This document shows, piece by piece, positions 35,388-44,995 of a stretch of 64,000 nt of DNA. Position numbers and translations under genes: made by a program. The DNA comes from Desulfocurvibacter africanus subsp. africanus DSM 2603 (lineage in GTDB: Bacteria > Desulfobacterota > Desulfovibrionia > Desulfovibrionales > Desulfovibrionaceae). Below the pieces are notes generated by a model. That model saw nothing but the letters and a program-made list of their open reading frames with translations. It did no database searches and was not told the DNA's origin. Positions within the stretch are counted from its first letter, which is position 1. Each line of letters starts with the position of its first letter. The stretch covers positions 310,001-374,000 of the forward strand of contig NZ_AULZ01000002.1 in the NCBI RefSeq assembly GCF_000422545.1, given 5' to 3'.

Positions 35388-36368
35388 TCAGGCTCTGGAA
35401 TGCCACTTCCAAGCAGTCGAAAGGATGCGTTCTATCTCGATGTTCTGAGGCTTCCACCCGAATTCCGACTTGATGCGCGCGGAGCTGCCGACGAGCCGCG
35501 CGGGATCGCCGGGCCTGCGCTTGTCCTCGATGACCGGGATAGCTCTGCCCGTCACCTGGCGAGCCGTCTCGATGATCTCCCGCACGGAGTAACCCTGCTC
35601 ATTACCGAGATTGAATACGCCGCCCTTTTCTCCGGCGAGCAGGTATTCCAGGGCCAGGATATGGGCATCCGCCAGGTCAGTGACGTGGATGTAGTCGCGT
35701 ATGCACGTGCCGTCCGGCGTATCGTAATCCGTGCCGAATATCTTAATGGGCTTATCCGGCTCCAGGGCCGCCCTGAGCACCAGTGGGATCAGGTGCGTTT
35801 CCGGGTCATGCCATTCGCCGACTTCGGCCTCGGGGTCCGCGCCGGCGGCGTTGAAGTAGCGCAGGCTCACGTACTTGAAGCCATAGGCCTGGGCATAATC
35901 GGCCAGGATGTTCTCCACCATGAGCTTGCCCCGGCCATAGGGATTGATGGGCGCCTGCGGGTGGTCCTCGGGGATGGGAATGGCCTGCGGATTGCCGTAC
36001 GTCGCACAGGTGGAGGAGAATATGAGCTTGTCGACCCCGGCTTCGCGCATGGTCTGCAGGAGATTCAGGGTATAGGCCACATTGTTGAGATAGTATTTCT
36101 GCGGGTCGGTGACCGATTCGCCGACATAGGCGAAGGCGGCGAAATGCATGACCGCCTTGATGGGGTAGGTCTTGAAGACGAGCTTCAACTGAAGCGGATC
36201 GGCGATATCGCCGAGCACGAATTCACCCCATTTTGCGAACTCACGGTGGCCGTAGACGAGATTATCCAGCACGACCACGTCGTAGCCCCGCCGGTGCAGT
36301 TCCTTGCAGGCGTGCGAGCCGATATATCCCGCGCCTCCGACGACCAGCACGCAGGCCTTAGAACCCAT
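35388..36368 (-). CDS. galE: UDP-glucose 4-epimerase
   Basis: 326 aa, extended SDR. NAD-binding GGAGYIGSH at the N-terminus, catalytic Ser-Thr (SSTCATYG) and YxxxK (YGRGK). LRYFNAAGA and [11 protein letters not shown] are GalE features. It interconverts UDP-glucose and UDP-galactose, or the GlcNAc pair, for surface polysaccharide. It overlaps the end of the UDP-xylose-synthase-like gene by 11 bases, forming an NDP-sugar operon. Confidence 0.9.
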   Translation of the reverse strand: MGSKACVLVVGGAGYIGSHACKELHRRGYDVVVLDNLVYGHREFAKWGEFVLGDIADPLQLKLVFKTYPIKAVMHFAAFAYVGESVTDPQKYYLNNVAYTLNLLQTMREAGVDKLIFSSTCATYGNPQAIPIPEDHPQAPINPYGRGKLMVENILADYAQAYGFKYVSLRYFNAAGADPEAEVGEWHDPETHLIPLVLRAALEPDKPIKIFGTDYDTPDGTCIRDYIHVTDLADAHILALEYLLAGEKGGVFNLGNEQGYSVREIIETARQVTGRAIPVIEDKRRPGDPARLVGSSARIKSEFGWKPQNIEIERILSTAWKWHSRA

Positions 36369-37311
36369 TGCGGACGATCTCCTCGAAGTAGACGATGGTT
36401 CGGGCGAGACCGTCGTGCAGGGGGATCTTGGGCTCCCAGCCTAGGACCTCTCTGGCCTTGGTGATGTTGGGCTTGCGTTGGGTCGGGTCGTCCGTGGGCA
36501 GAGGCCGGAAATCGATCTTGGATTTGGAGCCGGTCATGCGGATGACCTGCTCGGCGAGTTCCAGGATGGTGAACTCGCCGGGGTTGCCTAGGTTGACGGG
36601 GCCGGTGACTTCGTCGGGCGTGTTCATGAAACGCACGAAGGCCTCGATGAGGTCGGAAACAAAGCAGAAGGAGCGCGTCTGAGATCCGTCGCCGTAGACC
36701 GTCAGGGGCTCGCCCTTGAGGGCCTGCACGATGAAGTTAGAGACCACCCGTCCATCGTTGGGGTGCATGCGCGGCCCGTATGTGTTGAAGATCCGGGCCA
36801 CCTTGATGCGCAGCTTGTGCTGGCGGTGGTAGTCGAAGAAGAGCGTCTCGGCGCAGCGCTTGCCCTCGTCGTAGCAAGCGCGCCGGCCGATGGGGTTCAC
36901 GTTGCCCCAGTAGGATTCCTCCTGGGGGTGAATCTTCGGATCGCCGTAAACCTCGGAAGTGGAGGCCTGGAATATCTTGGCTCTGGTGCGTTTGGCCAGA
37001 CCGAGCATGTTGATGGCTCCGTGCACCGAGGTCTTGGTCGTCTGCACTGGATCGGTCTGGTAGTGGATGGGCGAGGCTGGACAGGCCAGATTGTAGATCT
37101 CGTCCACCTCGATGTAGAGCGGGAAGGTCACGTCATGACGGATGAGTTCAAAATATGGGTTGCCCAGAAGGTGAGCTATGTTCGACTTGCTCGAGCAGAA
37201 GAAGTTGTCCACGCAGACGACTTCGTGGCCCTCGCTCAACAGGCGCTCGCAGAGGTGCGAGCCGAGAAAGCCGGAACCGCCCGTTATGAGAATCCGTTTA
37301 CGCAGGTGCAT
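36358..37311 (-). CDS. UDP-glucuronate decarboxylase (UDP-xylose synthase)-like SDR
   Basis: About 317 aa from ATG 37311; an upstream frame start lacks homology. [16 protein letters not shown] begins the NAD fold. [29 protein letters not shown] and the catalytic YDEGK are typical UXS features. [20 protein letters not shown] is also diagnostic. It would make UDP-xylose for cell-surface sugar. Paired with galE in one operon. Confidence 0.88.
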   Translation of the reverse strand: MHLRKRILITGGSGFLGSHLCERLLSEGHEVVCVDNFFCSSKSNIAHLLGNPYFELIRHDVTFPLYIEVDEIYNLACPASPIHYQTDPVQTTKTSVHGAINMLGLAKRTRAKIFQASTSEVYGDPKIHPQEESYWGNVNPIGRRACYDEGKRCAETLFFDYHRQHKLRIKVARIFNTYGPRMHPNDGRVVSNFIVQALKGEPLTVYGDGSQTRSFCFVSDLIEAFVRFMNTPDEVTGPVNLGNPGEFTILELAEQVIRMTGSKSKIDFRPLPTDDPTQRKPNITKAREVLGWEPKIPLHDGLARTIVYFEEIVRNGF

Positions 37312-37773
37312 GCAGGTAAGCCTTTTTTGAGTGATTATGCCGGCCTTGTGCAAATGCCACAATGATAATGGCCTGAAGGCTCCAGAGTTCAACGAAACTC
37401 AACTTGCCAGCAGAATGGAACCTGCCGGGAGTATCTTCACTCGGTTTGCCGGGCTGTCTCGCACGGCGCACGGTCCGAGGGTGTCTTGAAAAACTTTACG
37501 GCTGTTTTACGGAGTATTCAAGCCATTCAGACGTTTCGAGCCTTGAATTCCAGGCAAGGCACGCATGCGTTCGCGTATCATCGGCGCAAGCTCAACAAGG
37601 GCTTGGGACTGCCAGTGCCTACGGTCAGCCGCCTCGAAGCGCTGTGCCGAGGTTCTCAGGAATTCCCAAAGCTAATCACTGCCGGAGAGTCCTGCCTGAA
37701 TTTCACGCTGTGACTCTTAACGGCAGGCACAGGCAAACGCAATAGGACCGCCCAATACCCCCTCGGCCAGCTT
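37312..37773. other. 462-base gap between two minus-strand genes
   Basis: No RNA gene. Short plus-strand frames exist (e.g. 37486-37713) but have no homology and no clear ribosome-binding site. Probably holds the promoter of the UXS-galE operon near its left end. Confidence 0.5.
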
Positions 37774-39246
37774 TCAGTTCACGTCCTTGAGCGCGATATT
37801 GCCGCCCCGTGCCTTGCCCGCGTACATGGCCGCGTCGGCGCGCAGGACCATGGCGTCAAGGCTGTCTCCGGCGGAATACTCCGTCAGGCCGCAGCAAAGC
37901 GTGACTTTACGTCTGGGGTCATCCTTTATCGCCTCTGGCCCAGCCAAATCAGCCTCGAACATAATCGCACGGATGCGCTCGGTGATGCCCATGGCATCCG
38001 CGAGGGTGCTTTCGGTCAGGACAACAAATTCGTCTCCGCCCCAACGCGCCAGCAAGTCCGTAGGCCTGATGGCGGAAGAAATGATGCGCGTGATGCGGAT
38101 CAAGAGCTGATCGCCAGCCAGGTGTCCGAGCTGGTCGTTCACTGGTTTGAATTTGTCCAGGTCCAAAAGAACCAAGCTGAGAGGGCGATTGTAGCGTTCA
38201 TGGGTGTAGACGGCGTTCTGGAAGACAAACTCCAGACGCCGGCGGTTGGCCGCGCCCGTCAACTCGTCCGTGGTGGCTAGCGCCTCAACGCGACGCTGGT
38301 AGACATTGATGGTCGTCAGGGTCAGGGCGATGATGACTACCGAAGAACCAATGCCTATGAGGATAGTATGTATGAAGTTCCTGCGAGCCGCGGCAAGCGC
38401 CTTGCCCTCGTCCTGCTCGACGAAGATGATCCAGTCCAACTCAGGCACATAACGCACGGTAAGGAATATGTTTTTCCCTCTACGCGTGAACTGAAAGTTT
38501 TGAGGCTCGACCCTGGTCTTCAAGATGGCCTTAGCCAGGGAAGATATTCCTTCCATGTCCCGGATATTCGCCTTGTCGATCAGCTGCTTGTCCGAGTGTA
38601 CTTGCACGATGCCGTAAGCATCCACGAGATAGATGGAACGGTCGTACTTCTCCTGATAGTCCATGATGAGCCGAGCCACGGAATCGACCTGCAACCCGAC
38701 GCCGGTCACTCCCAGCAACTCGCCGGTACTGTCCACCAATCTGCAATTCACGAAAACGGTGAGCACGTTATCGGACGCTTCGTCCGTATCCACGTCGAGA
38801 TCGTACTCCTTGCCGGAGACGATGAAACGGTAGAACCAGACATCATGGGCATCGTAGCGCGAAATTTCTTTATGGAACCCCTTGAAGTGGTAGTAGCGAC
38901 GGGTCTTGGCGGAAACGAAGAACGTGGAGAAATAATCGTAACGATCCCGTAATTGTCCGAGATAACGTGTGATCTTGTCGAGATCCCGCTCGTCATTCAG
39001 TGCCCAATCCTTGAGGAAGGAATCCGAGCCCATGCTGGTGGAGACGGTAATGGGGCGCGTAAGCACCGACGACAGTTCGGAATAGATATTGTCGCGGGTC
39101 AGGGGCAGATCGTTCTGTATGATCTCATGCTGCACGGAGGCCTTGGTGATCTTGTAATTCAGGACGCTGATGCCGACAAACGAAATGGCCAGGATAAGCG
39201 CGAGAACAAAGAGCAACCGATTCCGCGTATTGAACGCCTTTTTCAT
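37774..39246 (-). CDS. Diguanylate cyclase with Cache sensor domain
   Basis: 490 aa. TM1 at about 10-32, then a periplasmic dCache-type domain (DSFLKDWALNDERDLDKITRYL, FFVSAKTRRYYHFKG) to about 285, TM2 near 290-315, and a GGDEF domain with intact RWGGDEFVVLTE. No EAL partner. ELTGAANRRRLE precedes it. Predicted c-di-GMP synthase controlled by a small extracellular ligand. It is the second GGDEF protein of the window. Confidence 0.92.
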   Translation of the reverse strand: MKKAFNTRNRLLFVLALILAISFVGISVLNYKITKASVQHEIIQNDLPLTRDNIYSELSSVLTRPITVSTSMGSDSFLKDWALNDERDLDKITRYLGQLRDRYDYFSTFFVSAKTRRYYHFKGFHKEISRYDAHDVWFYRFIVSGKEYDLDVDTDEASDNVLTVFVNCRLVDSTGELLGVTGVGLQVDSVARLIMDYQEKYDRSIYLVDAYGIVQVHSDKQLIDKANIRDMEGISSLAKAILKTRVEPQNFQFTRRGKNIFLTVRYVPELDWIIFVEQDEGKALAAARRNFIHTILIGIGSSVVIIALTLTTINVYQRRVEALATTDELTGAANRRRLEFVFQNAVYTHERYNRPLSLVLLDLDKFKPVNDQLGHLAGDQLLIRITRIISSAIRPTDLLARWGGDEFVVLTESTLADAMGITERIRAIMFEADLAGPEAIKDDPRRKVTLCCGLTEYSAGDSLDAMVLRADAAMYAGKARGGNIALKDVN

Positions 39247-39488
39247 GCCTGCAGCCTACTTCCTTGTGGCAGGATCAAAAGTGAACATGATCGAAATGCG
39301 CGTATGGCGCGGCGTTGGCACTCCCTTCCGCTGGCTAGTGGAAAAGAGTCCGCAAATGCCTCCAGATCTGCGAGGAATATTTGGAGATGGGGTGCCGGAC
39401 AGGACACCACTGGGCTTACGGATTCGTAGCCATTACCCCGAGCTATGCATCACCCTTACTTACCAACAATGTATTGAAACTGGAAGAA

Positions 39489-39767
39489 ATGGATTTTCAA
39501 CCAAAGCCATTGCCTGCCTTATACATGGAGCCCATGCAGGATTTCATACGGGAATCTAAGGAAAGGGTTGGAGATGCTGATCAAGGCGAACACGATGCGG
39601 CATGGATGCTCCTTGTAGGCGGGGTAAGTGGCCGAAGTGCGGACGAACTGACTGATTTTCTTGGAGCTCACAATTCTCGAGGTGGTCTCCAGATTCGGGC
39701 GTGGCGTTTCATGCTGGTAGACCATTCACAAATGGCAAAGCGACATGCGCTCGAAGGCTTTATTTAA
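39489..39767 (+). CDS. Small hypothetical protein
   Basis: 92 aa from ATG 39489; GGAAG lies very close upstream. The rest of the 39247-39926 gap holds nothing else. No motif is recognised. Codon use is only moderately convincing. It may be a decayed gene. Confidence 0.3.
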   Translation: MDFQPKPLPALYMEPMQDFIRESKERVGDADQGEHDAAWMLLVGGVSGRSADELTDFLGAHNSRGGLQIRAWRFMLVDHSQMAKRHALEGFI

Positions 39768-39926
39768 AAAGAGGCAAGAATCAGCCGGTTCATCATATTC
39801 TTTATTATAGTTGGTCGGTGTGATGCGCTCTTTTGGGGGGCCTCATGGAAAGCTGGTTGTGCTTTGCCTGGGTCGGGACAAGAGAATAGAAAATGGGAAA
39901 TATCACGACATCCTCGAGTGGTATGC

Positions 39927-40904
39927 ATGAATGCAATGAAAGTGTTTGCCCTTAACGCCACCGGTAGCTTTGGGGGACAGGTCGCCGAAGCGCTTGGGAT
40001 CAAGCTCGCTCCTCATGAGGAGCGTGATTTTGAAGATGGCGAGCACAAAGCCAGGCCGCTGGTGAGTGTCCGTGGTCAAGACGTATACGTGCTGCAAAGC
40101 CTGCATGGAGGCCCTGAGCAGAGCGCCAATGACAAGCTCTGCCGCCTCCTATTCTTTGCCGGAGCTCTGCGGGAGAGCGGCGCGGCAAGAATCACTGCCC
40201 TGGTCCCATACCTTGCCTATGCACGCAAGGATCGTCAGACCAAGGCGCGGGACCCAGTGACAAGCAAGTACATGGCTCTGGTCCTTGAATCGGTAGGCAT
40301 AGATAGAATCGTCACACTTGAGGTCCACAATATTGTCGCTTTCCAGAACGCATTCCGCATCCAGGCGCTGCATCTGGATACCAGAAGCCTGTTTGCCGCT
40401 CATGTGCAGGACACCATGGGCCAAGCGCATATTGTAGTTGTCTCGCCAGATCCTGGCGGAGTTAAACGCTCTCAACTCTTCCGCGAAACTTTGGAAAATC
40501 GCCTGCGCAGAGATATAGGCTCTGCCTACCTGGCGAAGCGCCGCAGCGCAGGCATTGTCTCGGGAACGCATTTGGCTGGCGAGGTGAGCGGGGCTACCGT
40601 GCTCATCCTCGATGATCTCATCAGCACCGGCGGAACAATGATCCGGGCCGCTGAAATCTGTCTTGAACATGGCGCCGCGAGTGTGGTCGCCTATGCCGCC
40701 CACGGCCTTTTCGTCGAGGACGCCAGCACCGCCATGCTCAGCTCTAGTCTGGGTCGGGTGGTGATCACCGATACGGTTCCCCCATTTCGCCTGGATGCCG
40801 CAGCCCGCGAGCGGGTTGAGGTGCTCAGTGCTGCCCCGCTGTTCGCGAAGGCGATCAGCAGACTGCACGACGACGGCTCCATGGCGGAACTCACGGAAGG
40901 GTAA
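39927..40904 (+). CDS. Divergent ribose-phosphate pyrophosphokinase (PRPP synthetase)
   Basis: About 325 aa from ATG 39927, chosen because MKVFALNATGSFGG starts the fold. Family signatures: FEDGEH in place of the usual FxDGE(I/T), YARKDRQTKARDPVTSK as the flexible-loop Lys/Arg segment, LEVHN, and the PRPP loop LILDDLISTGGT. It makes 5-phosphoribosyl-1-pyrophosphate from ribose-5-phosphate and ATP. The sequence is diverged from the housekeeping enzyme, so it is more likely an accessory form. It converges on an APH-like gene and overlaps it by 14 bases. Confidence 0.8.
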   Translation: MNAMKVFALNATGSFGGQVAEALGIKLAPHEERDFEDGEHKARPLVSVRGQDVYVLQSLHGGPEQSANDKLCRLLFFAGALRESGAARITALVPYLAYARKDRQTKARDPVTSKYMALVLESVGIDRIVTLEVHNIVAFQNAFRIQALHLDTRSLFAAHVQDTMGQAHIVVVSPDPGGVKRSQLFRETLENRLRRDIGSAYLAKRRSAGIVSGTHLAGEVSGATVLILDDLISTGGTMIRAAEICLEHGAASVVAYAAHGLFVEDASTAMLSSSLGRVVITDTVPPFRLDAAARERVEVLSAAPLFAKAISRLHDDGSMAELTEG

Positions 40905-41967
40905 GCCCATTGCAGGCTTTCTCCGCCGCCTCCAGGTAGCGTCTTGCGAGCTTTGGCCAGTGCTCCGGAGAGCGAGGCTGGGGTTCGGTCAGATGCGCAA
41001 GTGCAAGCCGCGCTCTCAGGCAGGCGTGGAACATCGTATAGAATGCGATGAGATCTTCGCCCGGATGGTCCGCAAGCTTGTCTTCAACTTTCTGTCGCAA
41101 GGTCCTGCCTATCCAACTTGCTCCAAGCAGCGAGCATTCCAGACCGAGATAGGCGATATCGTCGCAGGGGTCGACAAGGCGAAGAAAGCGGTTGAACTCC
41201 AGGCAGTCAATGACCGCTGGCGGTTCTATCAAGCAGATATGCTCGGGTTTCAGGTCCCCGTGGCCATCAACGATTCGCCCCTGCCGGACACGCTCCTTAA
41301 GCTTTTCCTGCTTGCGCTCCAGAAAAGTCTCGATTGTCGTTGTGATCTCATGCAGCCGAGCCCCATCAAAGATGTTGCCAAAGCGCCGGAACAACTCCAC
41401 GTTCAAGCCCTGCTGGGAGCGAAACCGCTCGAAGTACGTATCCGCATCCAGACTCACAGGCTCAAGGCCTGCATAGAAATCGGCCAGCAGCGTGCCCACG
41501 CGCTCGATGTCTTGCGGCGTCAGCAGGCCATGGACGATGATATGATCCAGCATCTTCTCCGCGGGTAGCCGGCGCATGCGCACGAGCCAATCCACGACAT
41601 CGCCGGTGCCGGCCAAGGCAAGCCGGCCTGACGGCTCCAAGGTCAAAGCGACGACCCCCAGATATACGTCCGGCGATAGGCGACGGTTGAGGCGAACCTC
41701 ATCGCGGCAATCAGCCTCGCGCGCATCAAGCGTGCTGAAATTCAGGAAAGGATATTTGACCGGCTTCTTGAGCTTGTAGACCTCGCGGTCCGTGAGGAAG
41801 ACCAAGGCCATATGGGTCTCCACCACGCTGACCCCCACGGGGCGTGGGTCATAAGCGTCTGGAGAACGGAGGAAGCGGACTTTGCTGTCCAGGTCTACGC
41901 CGCATTCCGAACCCCTGGAAGCGCAACGGTGGTTCTGGACCTTGTTATTGTGAGCGGCCTTGGCCAT
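40891..41967 (-). CDS. Aminoglycoside-phosphotransferase-fold kinase (COG2187 N-terminal type)
   Basis: About 358 aa from ATG 41967. KLKKPVKYPFLNFSTLDAR early, then VDGHGDLKPEHICL as the catalytic HGD motif and VIDCLEFNRFLRLVDPCDDIAYL as the metal-binding IDxxEF region. In many bacteria this fold is fused to a C-terminal AAA/gluconate-kinase-like domain, absent here. It is not likely to be a drug-resistance enzyme. The gene is the last before the island boundary. Confidence 0.75.
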   Translation of the reverse strand: MAKAAHNNKVQNHRCASRGSECGVDLDSKVRFLRSPDAYDPRPVGVSVVETHMALVFLTDREVYKLKKPVKYPFLNFSTLDAREADCRDEVRLNRRLSPDVYLGVVALTLEPSGRLALAGTGDVVDWLVRMRRLPAEKMLDHIIVHGLLTPQDIERVGTLLADFYAGLEPVSLDADTYFERFRSQQGLNVELFRRFGNIFDGARLHEITTTIETFLERKQEKLKERVRQGRIVDGHGDLKPEHICLIEPPAVIDCLEFNRFLRLVDPCDDIAYLGLECSLLGASWIGRTLRQKVEDKLADHPGEDLIAFYTMFHACLRARLALAHLTEPQPRSPEHWPKLARRYLEAAEKACNGLTLP

Positions 41968-42219
41968 TTTGCATCCGTTGAAGCTGCATCCGCGCCGGCG
42001 ACTCCACGCGTGTGCGTTCATCCACCTGAACACAGGAGCGCTTCCCATACTTGCTCGGAACACTGATTTTCAAGTCAGTCCGCATGCGGAACCGCCTCGC
42101 CTTCGAAATAGCGCATGACCAGCCAAGGCACGCCTTGGCAGCTTCTCCTGAAGCTCCTGACACCCTTGAGCATAGGCGATTTGTCCTGAGTGTAAACCTG
42201 CCAATTTAGGAACAAGAAA

Positions 42220-42249
42220 AAGGGCCTATGGTTTTCACCGTAGGCCCTT
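42220..42249 (-). terminator. Terminator of the tRNA-Phe gene
   Basis: Read on the minus strand: AAGGGCCTA ... TAGGCCCTT with a TTTTCTTG run after it. It sits nine bases past the CCA end of the tRNA-Phe fragment. Confidence 0.85.
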
Positions 42250-42258
42250 GAATTCTTG

Positions 42259-42307
42259 TGGTGCCGCGACACAGATTTGAACTGCGGACACGGGGATTTT
42301 CAGTCCC
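42259..42307 (-). tRNA. 3' part of tRNA-Phe (GAA): left attachment site of an integrated element
   Basis: Minus strand, partial. CCA end at 42259-42261; acceptor 3' strand, T-arm (CGCAG-TTCAAAT-CTGTG, pairs perfectly), variable loop GTGTC, the anticodon loop CTGAAAA with anticodon GAA, and the 3' side of the anticodon stem. Identity stops near position 28; no D-arm or 5' acceptor strand follows. The recombinase gene begins ~180 bases inside. An intact tRNA-Phe is expected at the other end of the element, beyond base 64000. This is inference from the geometry. Confidence 0.85.
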
Positions 42308-42483
42308 TCAAAATGAACCTTCCCGCGTCATCCCTAAGATGCCCGATTTGGCTAAATTTTCCTTGCTACAAGCCACTTTCTGGCCTACTCATGTCTCCCG
42401 AACCGTCACGAATTTACCCATCCTTTCCCTCAAAAAGTGGGGACAGGGTGGGGACAAAAATCGGTGCCGCTGGAGGCTTCTTC

Positions 42484-43725
42484 ATGGCGAAGTGGATTAC
42501 CTCGACCAAGTTCAAGGGATTGCGTTGGCGACTACACCCCACACGCAAGCATGGCGTGCAGCCGGATAAATATTTCACCCTGCGCTATCAGAAAGGAGGT
42601 GTGCGTGAGGAGGAGGGGTTAGGATGGGCTTCGGAAGGCTGGACCGAGGCCAGGGCCGGCTTGGTACTGGAACGCCTCAGGGCTGGGGCACGTACGGGCG
42701 AGGGATTTGCCCGCCTTGCGGATCAACGTGCTGCTGCCGAAGCTAAGCGTGAGGAAGAGGAGCGCAACAAGGTTCTCCAGGAGCGTGAGCGGGTTACCGT
42801 CAAGGAGTGGTTCGAGAGTGACTTCCTGCCTTCGTCCGGCGACACGATCAAGGCCGAGTCGCACCGCAAGCAACAGGAGCACTTTACCAACTGGATTGAG
42901 CCCTGCCTTGGCCGCCTACCCATGAAGGATGTCAAACCCTTCCATCTAGAGGGGCTGCGTTCCTCCATGTTGAAGAAAGGTAAAAAGCCGCGCACGGTCC
43001 AATATGTCATGGCGACCTTTCGTCGAGCTTGGAATGCCGCACAAATCGCCGGTCTGGTGTCGGGACTCAACCCCGTGAAAGGCGTGGCTTTGCCTCGCGT
43101 GGACAATGAGCGACGTCGCTACCTGTCTCGGGAAGAGGCCCGTCTTCTCCTTGATGAGCTTCTTCGTAGGAGTCCCACGACCTACGGACTGGCTTTGGTT
43201 TCCCTGCACACAGGCATGCGCTTCTCCGAGGTCGCCAGCCTGTCATGGGGCTGCGTAGATCTCGCCGGAGGGCGGCTGCACATCCTCCGGACCAAGGGCG
43301 GAAGGGATCGATCAGTTCCCATGACCATGGAACTGAAAACTTACTTATCTGGCTTGGAGCGAGGTGAGCCTTCGGATCTGCTCTTCAAGAGCAGTACCGG
43401 AGAGCGCATCGAGCAAGTGCCTTCCACATTCGCGCGAGCCTTGGAAGCTGTGGGTATTAATCGCGGGGTTACTGATCCAAAGATGCGCTTCAGCTTCCAC
43501 GGGTTGAGGCACACGGCTGCGTCTTGGCTCATAGAAGCGGGCTGCGACCTCTATACTTGCCAAAGACTCCTTGGGCACTCAACTCCGACAGTTACTACCC
43601 GCTACGCCCACGTTTCGGATGGACAACTGGAAGCGGCGGTCAGGGCAATGGAAGCCAGGGGCCAAGAGAAGGACGAATCCCATGCGCAAGTGATTTCATT
43701 CGCCACGAGGAAGGACAAAATTTGA
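42484..43725 (+). CDS. Tyrosine recombinase (site-specific integrase)
   Basis: About 413 aa from ATG 42484 (GGAGG 7 bases upstream); the open frame runs back into the tRNA fragment but is non-coding there. N-terminal arm/core-binding region to ~200, then the catalytic domain: Arg in HTGMRFSEVASL, Lys in TKGG, HGLRH, LLGHS and Tyr in TTRYAHVS, i.e. the full R-K-H-R-H-Y set. It is next to the tRNA-Phe half-site and is expected to have inserted the element there and to be able to excise it. No excisionase was seen. Confidence 0.93.
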   Translation: MAKWITSTKFKGLRWRLHPTRKHGVQPDKYFTLRYQKGGVREEEGLGWASEGWTEARAGLVLERLRAGARTGEGFARLADQRAAAEAKREEEERNKVLQERERVTVKEWFESDFLPSSGDTIKAESHRKQQEHFTNWIEPCLGRLPMKDVKPFHLEGLRSSMLKKGKKPRTVQYVMATFRRAWNAAQIAGLVSGLNPVKGVALPRVDNERRRYLSREEARLLLDELLRRSPTTYGLALVSLHTGMRFSEVASLSWGCVDLAGGRLHILRTKGGRDRSVPMTMELKTYLSGLERGEPSDLLFKSSTGERIEQVPSTFARALEAVGINRGVTDPKMRFSFHGLRHTAASWLIEAGCDLYTCQRLLGHSTPTVTTRYAHVSDGQLEAAVRAMEARGQEKDESHAQVISFATRKDKI

Positions 43726-43833
43726 TCTAACGACAGCAATAGCGGCAGAATCACCCCCCTGGAATGCTTTGGTCTTGCAGCGGACTCGTTTGAGGACTAT
43801 ATTTAGTCACGAACAAGCAAGCGAGGTTTTTCC

Positions 43834-44109
43834 ATGAAGTTTTCAAGTCAAATCAAGCCGATCAGCTACCTTAAGGCCCATGCCGCCGAGATAATTCGCG
43901 GCCTGCCGGAACAGGGTCAGCCACTTGTCATAACCCAGAATGGCGAGGCCAAGGCGGTGATCCAGGATGTCGCCAGCTACGAACAGACCCAAGAAACCTT
44001 GGCACTGCTCAAAATTCTTGCTCTTGGGAATCGTCAGATCGAGGAGGGTAAGGTCAGACCGGCTGGGGAAGTGATCCAGCGCCTGCGCGAGCGGGCAGGG
44101 CAGCGCTGA
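43834..44109 (+). CDS. Phd/YefM-family antitoxin
   Basis: 91 aa. SYLKAHAAEIIRGLPEQGQPLVITQNGEAKAVIQDVASYEQ is the Phd/YefM fold. Expected to bind DNA as a dimer, repress its own operon and neutralise the neighbouring toxin with its C-terminal tail. The stop shares one base with the toxin start (TGATGG). Confidence 0.88.
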   Translation: MKFSSQIKPISYLKAHAAEIIRGLPEQGQPLVITQNGEAKAVIQDVASYEQTQETLALLKILALGNRQIEEGKVRPAGEVIQRLRERAGQR

Positions 44110-44435
44110 TGGCTTTCGAGGTCCTGCTGACCGAGGATGCGGCCCGCGACCTGGAGGACCTTCACGGCTACATTTCCGCCCATGATTCGCCAGAGTCTGC
44201 CGAGTACGTCCTGGAGCAGATTGAAAAAGCCTCCCTCAGTCTGGCTCAGTTGCCGGAACGAGGCGCATATCCCAAAGAGCTTGCCTCCTTGGGTATCAAG
44301 CAGTACCGAGAGGTATTCTTCAAGCCGTACCGCATCATCTACCAAGTGCTGGGAGAGCGGGTATACGTCATGCTGATCGCTGACGGACGCAGGGACATGC
44401 AAACATTGCTTCAGCGTCGACTCCTGGAGGGCTGA
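44109..44435 (+). CDS. RelE/ParE-family toxin
   Basis: 108 aa. DAARDLEDLHGYISAHDSPESAEYVLEQIEKA, YREVFFKPYRIIYQVL and VYVMLIADGRRDMQTLL are the RelE/ParE motifs. Either an mRNA interferase or a gyrase inhibitor; the sequence alone does not decide. Pairs with the Phd-like antitoxin, near the integrase, so it probably stabilises the element. Confidence 0.88.
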   Translation: MAFEVLLTEDAARDLEDLHGYISAHDSPESAEYVLEQIEKASLSLAQLPERGAYPKELASLGIKQYREVFFKPYRIIYQVLGERVYVMLIADGRRDMQTLLQRRLLEG

Positions 44436-44524
44436 CCAACGGTAACCCTAGAAAGCAAGCTCTTGCATGGGGTAAAGGAGCGAGAAGTTCCCCAAATCCC
44501 GATTTAGGATAAGAATTGCTAATG

Positions 44525-44562
44525 AAAGCGGGCAGCTTCCGATTTGGTAGTTGCCCGCTTTT
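44525..44562 (+). terminator. Terminator of the toxin-antitoxin operon
   Basis: AAAGCGGGCA / TGCCCGCTTT stem with a longer loop, then a short T-run, about 90 bases after the toxin stop. Confidence 0.7.
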
Positions 44563-44610
44563 GATGGTAAAACCAGCTCTCCTCCTAAGTTCCCAGAACC
44601 TGAGGAGAAC

Positions 44611-44937
44611 ATGGAAGATATCCAAAAGGCCCTGGCAGAGCGCGTGCGCCAACTCAGAAAGCGAGCAAAATTCACGCAGGAGGCGTTGGCTGAGAGAGCA
44701 GAGCTGTCCATTCAGCACATAAGCGACTTGGAACGCGGGAGGGGAAATCCCACGCTTCAAAGTTTGGAGCGCTTGGCAACTGCGTTGGATGTAAGGCTTT
44801 GGGATTTAATCGAGGTTGGGGAATACGTCATGGGGGAAGAAGAACTTGAAGAAGAAGTTGTGTTGCTGTTTAGACGACTTGATAGAGCAAAGAAAATTGC
44901 AGCAGTTAGGGTGTTGAAGGCTGTTTTTGAGAAATAG
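44611..44937 (+). CDS. XRE-family helix-turn-helix regulator
   Basis: About 108 aa from ATG 44611 (GAGGAGA upstream); an in-frame ATG at 44551 lies within the terminator. QLRKRAKFTQEALAERAELSIQHISDLERGRGNPTLQSLERLATAL is a full Cro/CI-type HTH. The C-terminal third is a short acidic helix. It could control the element or the restriction system, as C-proteins do, but it is 590 bases from hsdM with an IS remnant in between. Confidence 0.83.
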   Translation: MEDIQKALAERVRQLRKRAKFTQEALAERAELSIQHISDLERGRGNPTLQSLERLATALDVRLWDLIEVGEYVMGEEELEEEVVLLFRRLDRAKKIAAVRVLKAVFEK

Positions 44938-44995
44938 TAATACTGATCACTTCTGAAATTCTCCGAAGATAGATCTTTTATATGGTAATTTCTGA

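Noticed and set aside
37486-37713. 75-codon plus-strand ORF
   Set aside because: No homology, no ribosome-binding site, atypical codon use.
42075-42173. Minus-strand ORF of ~32 codons just past the tRNA-Phe terminator
   Set aside because: Sequence (GVRSFRRSCQGVPWLV) looks coding-like, but no clear ribosome-binding site or family; left unassigned.
42256-42483. N-terminal extension of the integrase frame
   Set aside because: Lies over the tRNA-Phe half-site; ATG 42484 has a proper GGAGG site.
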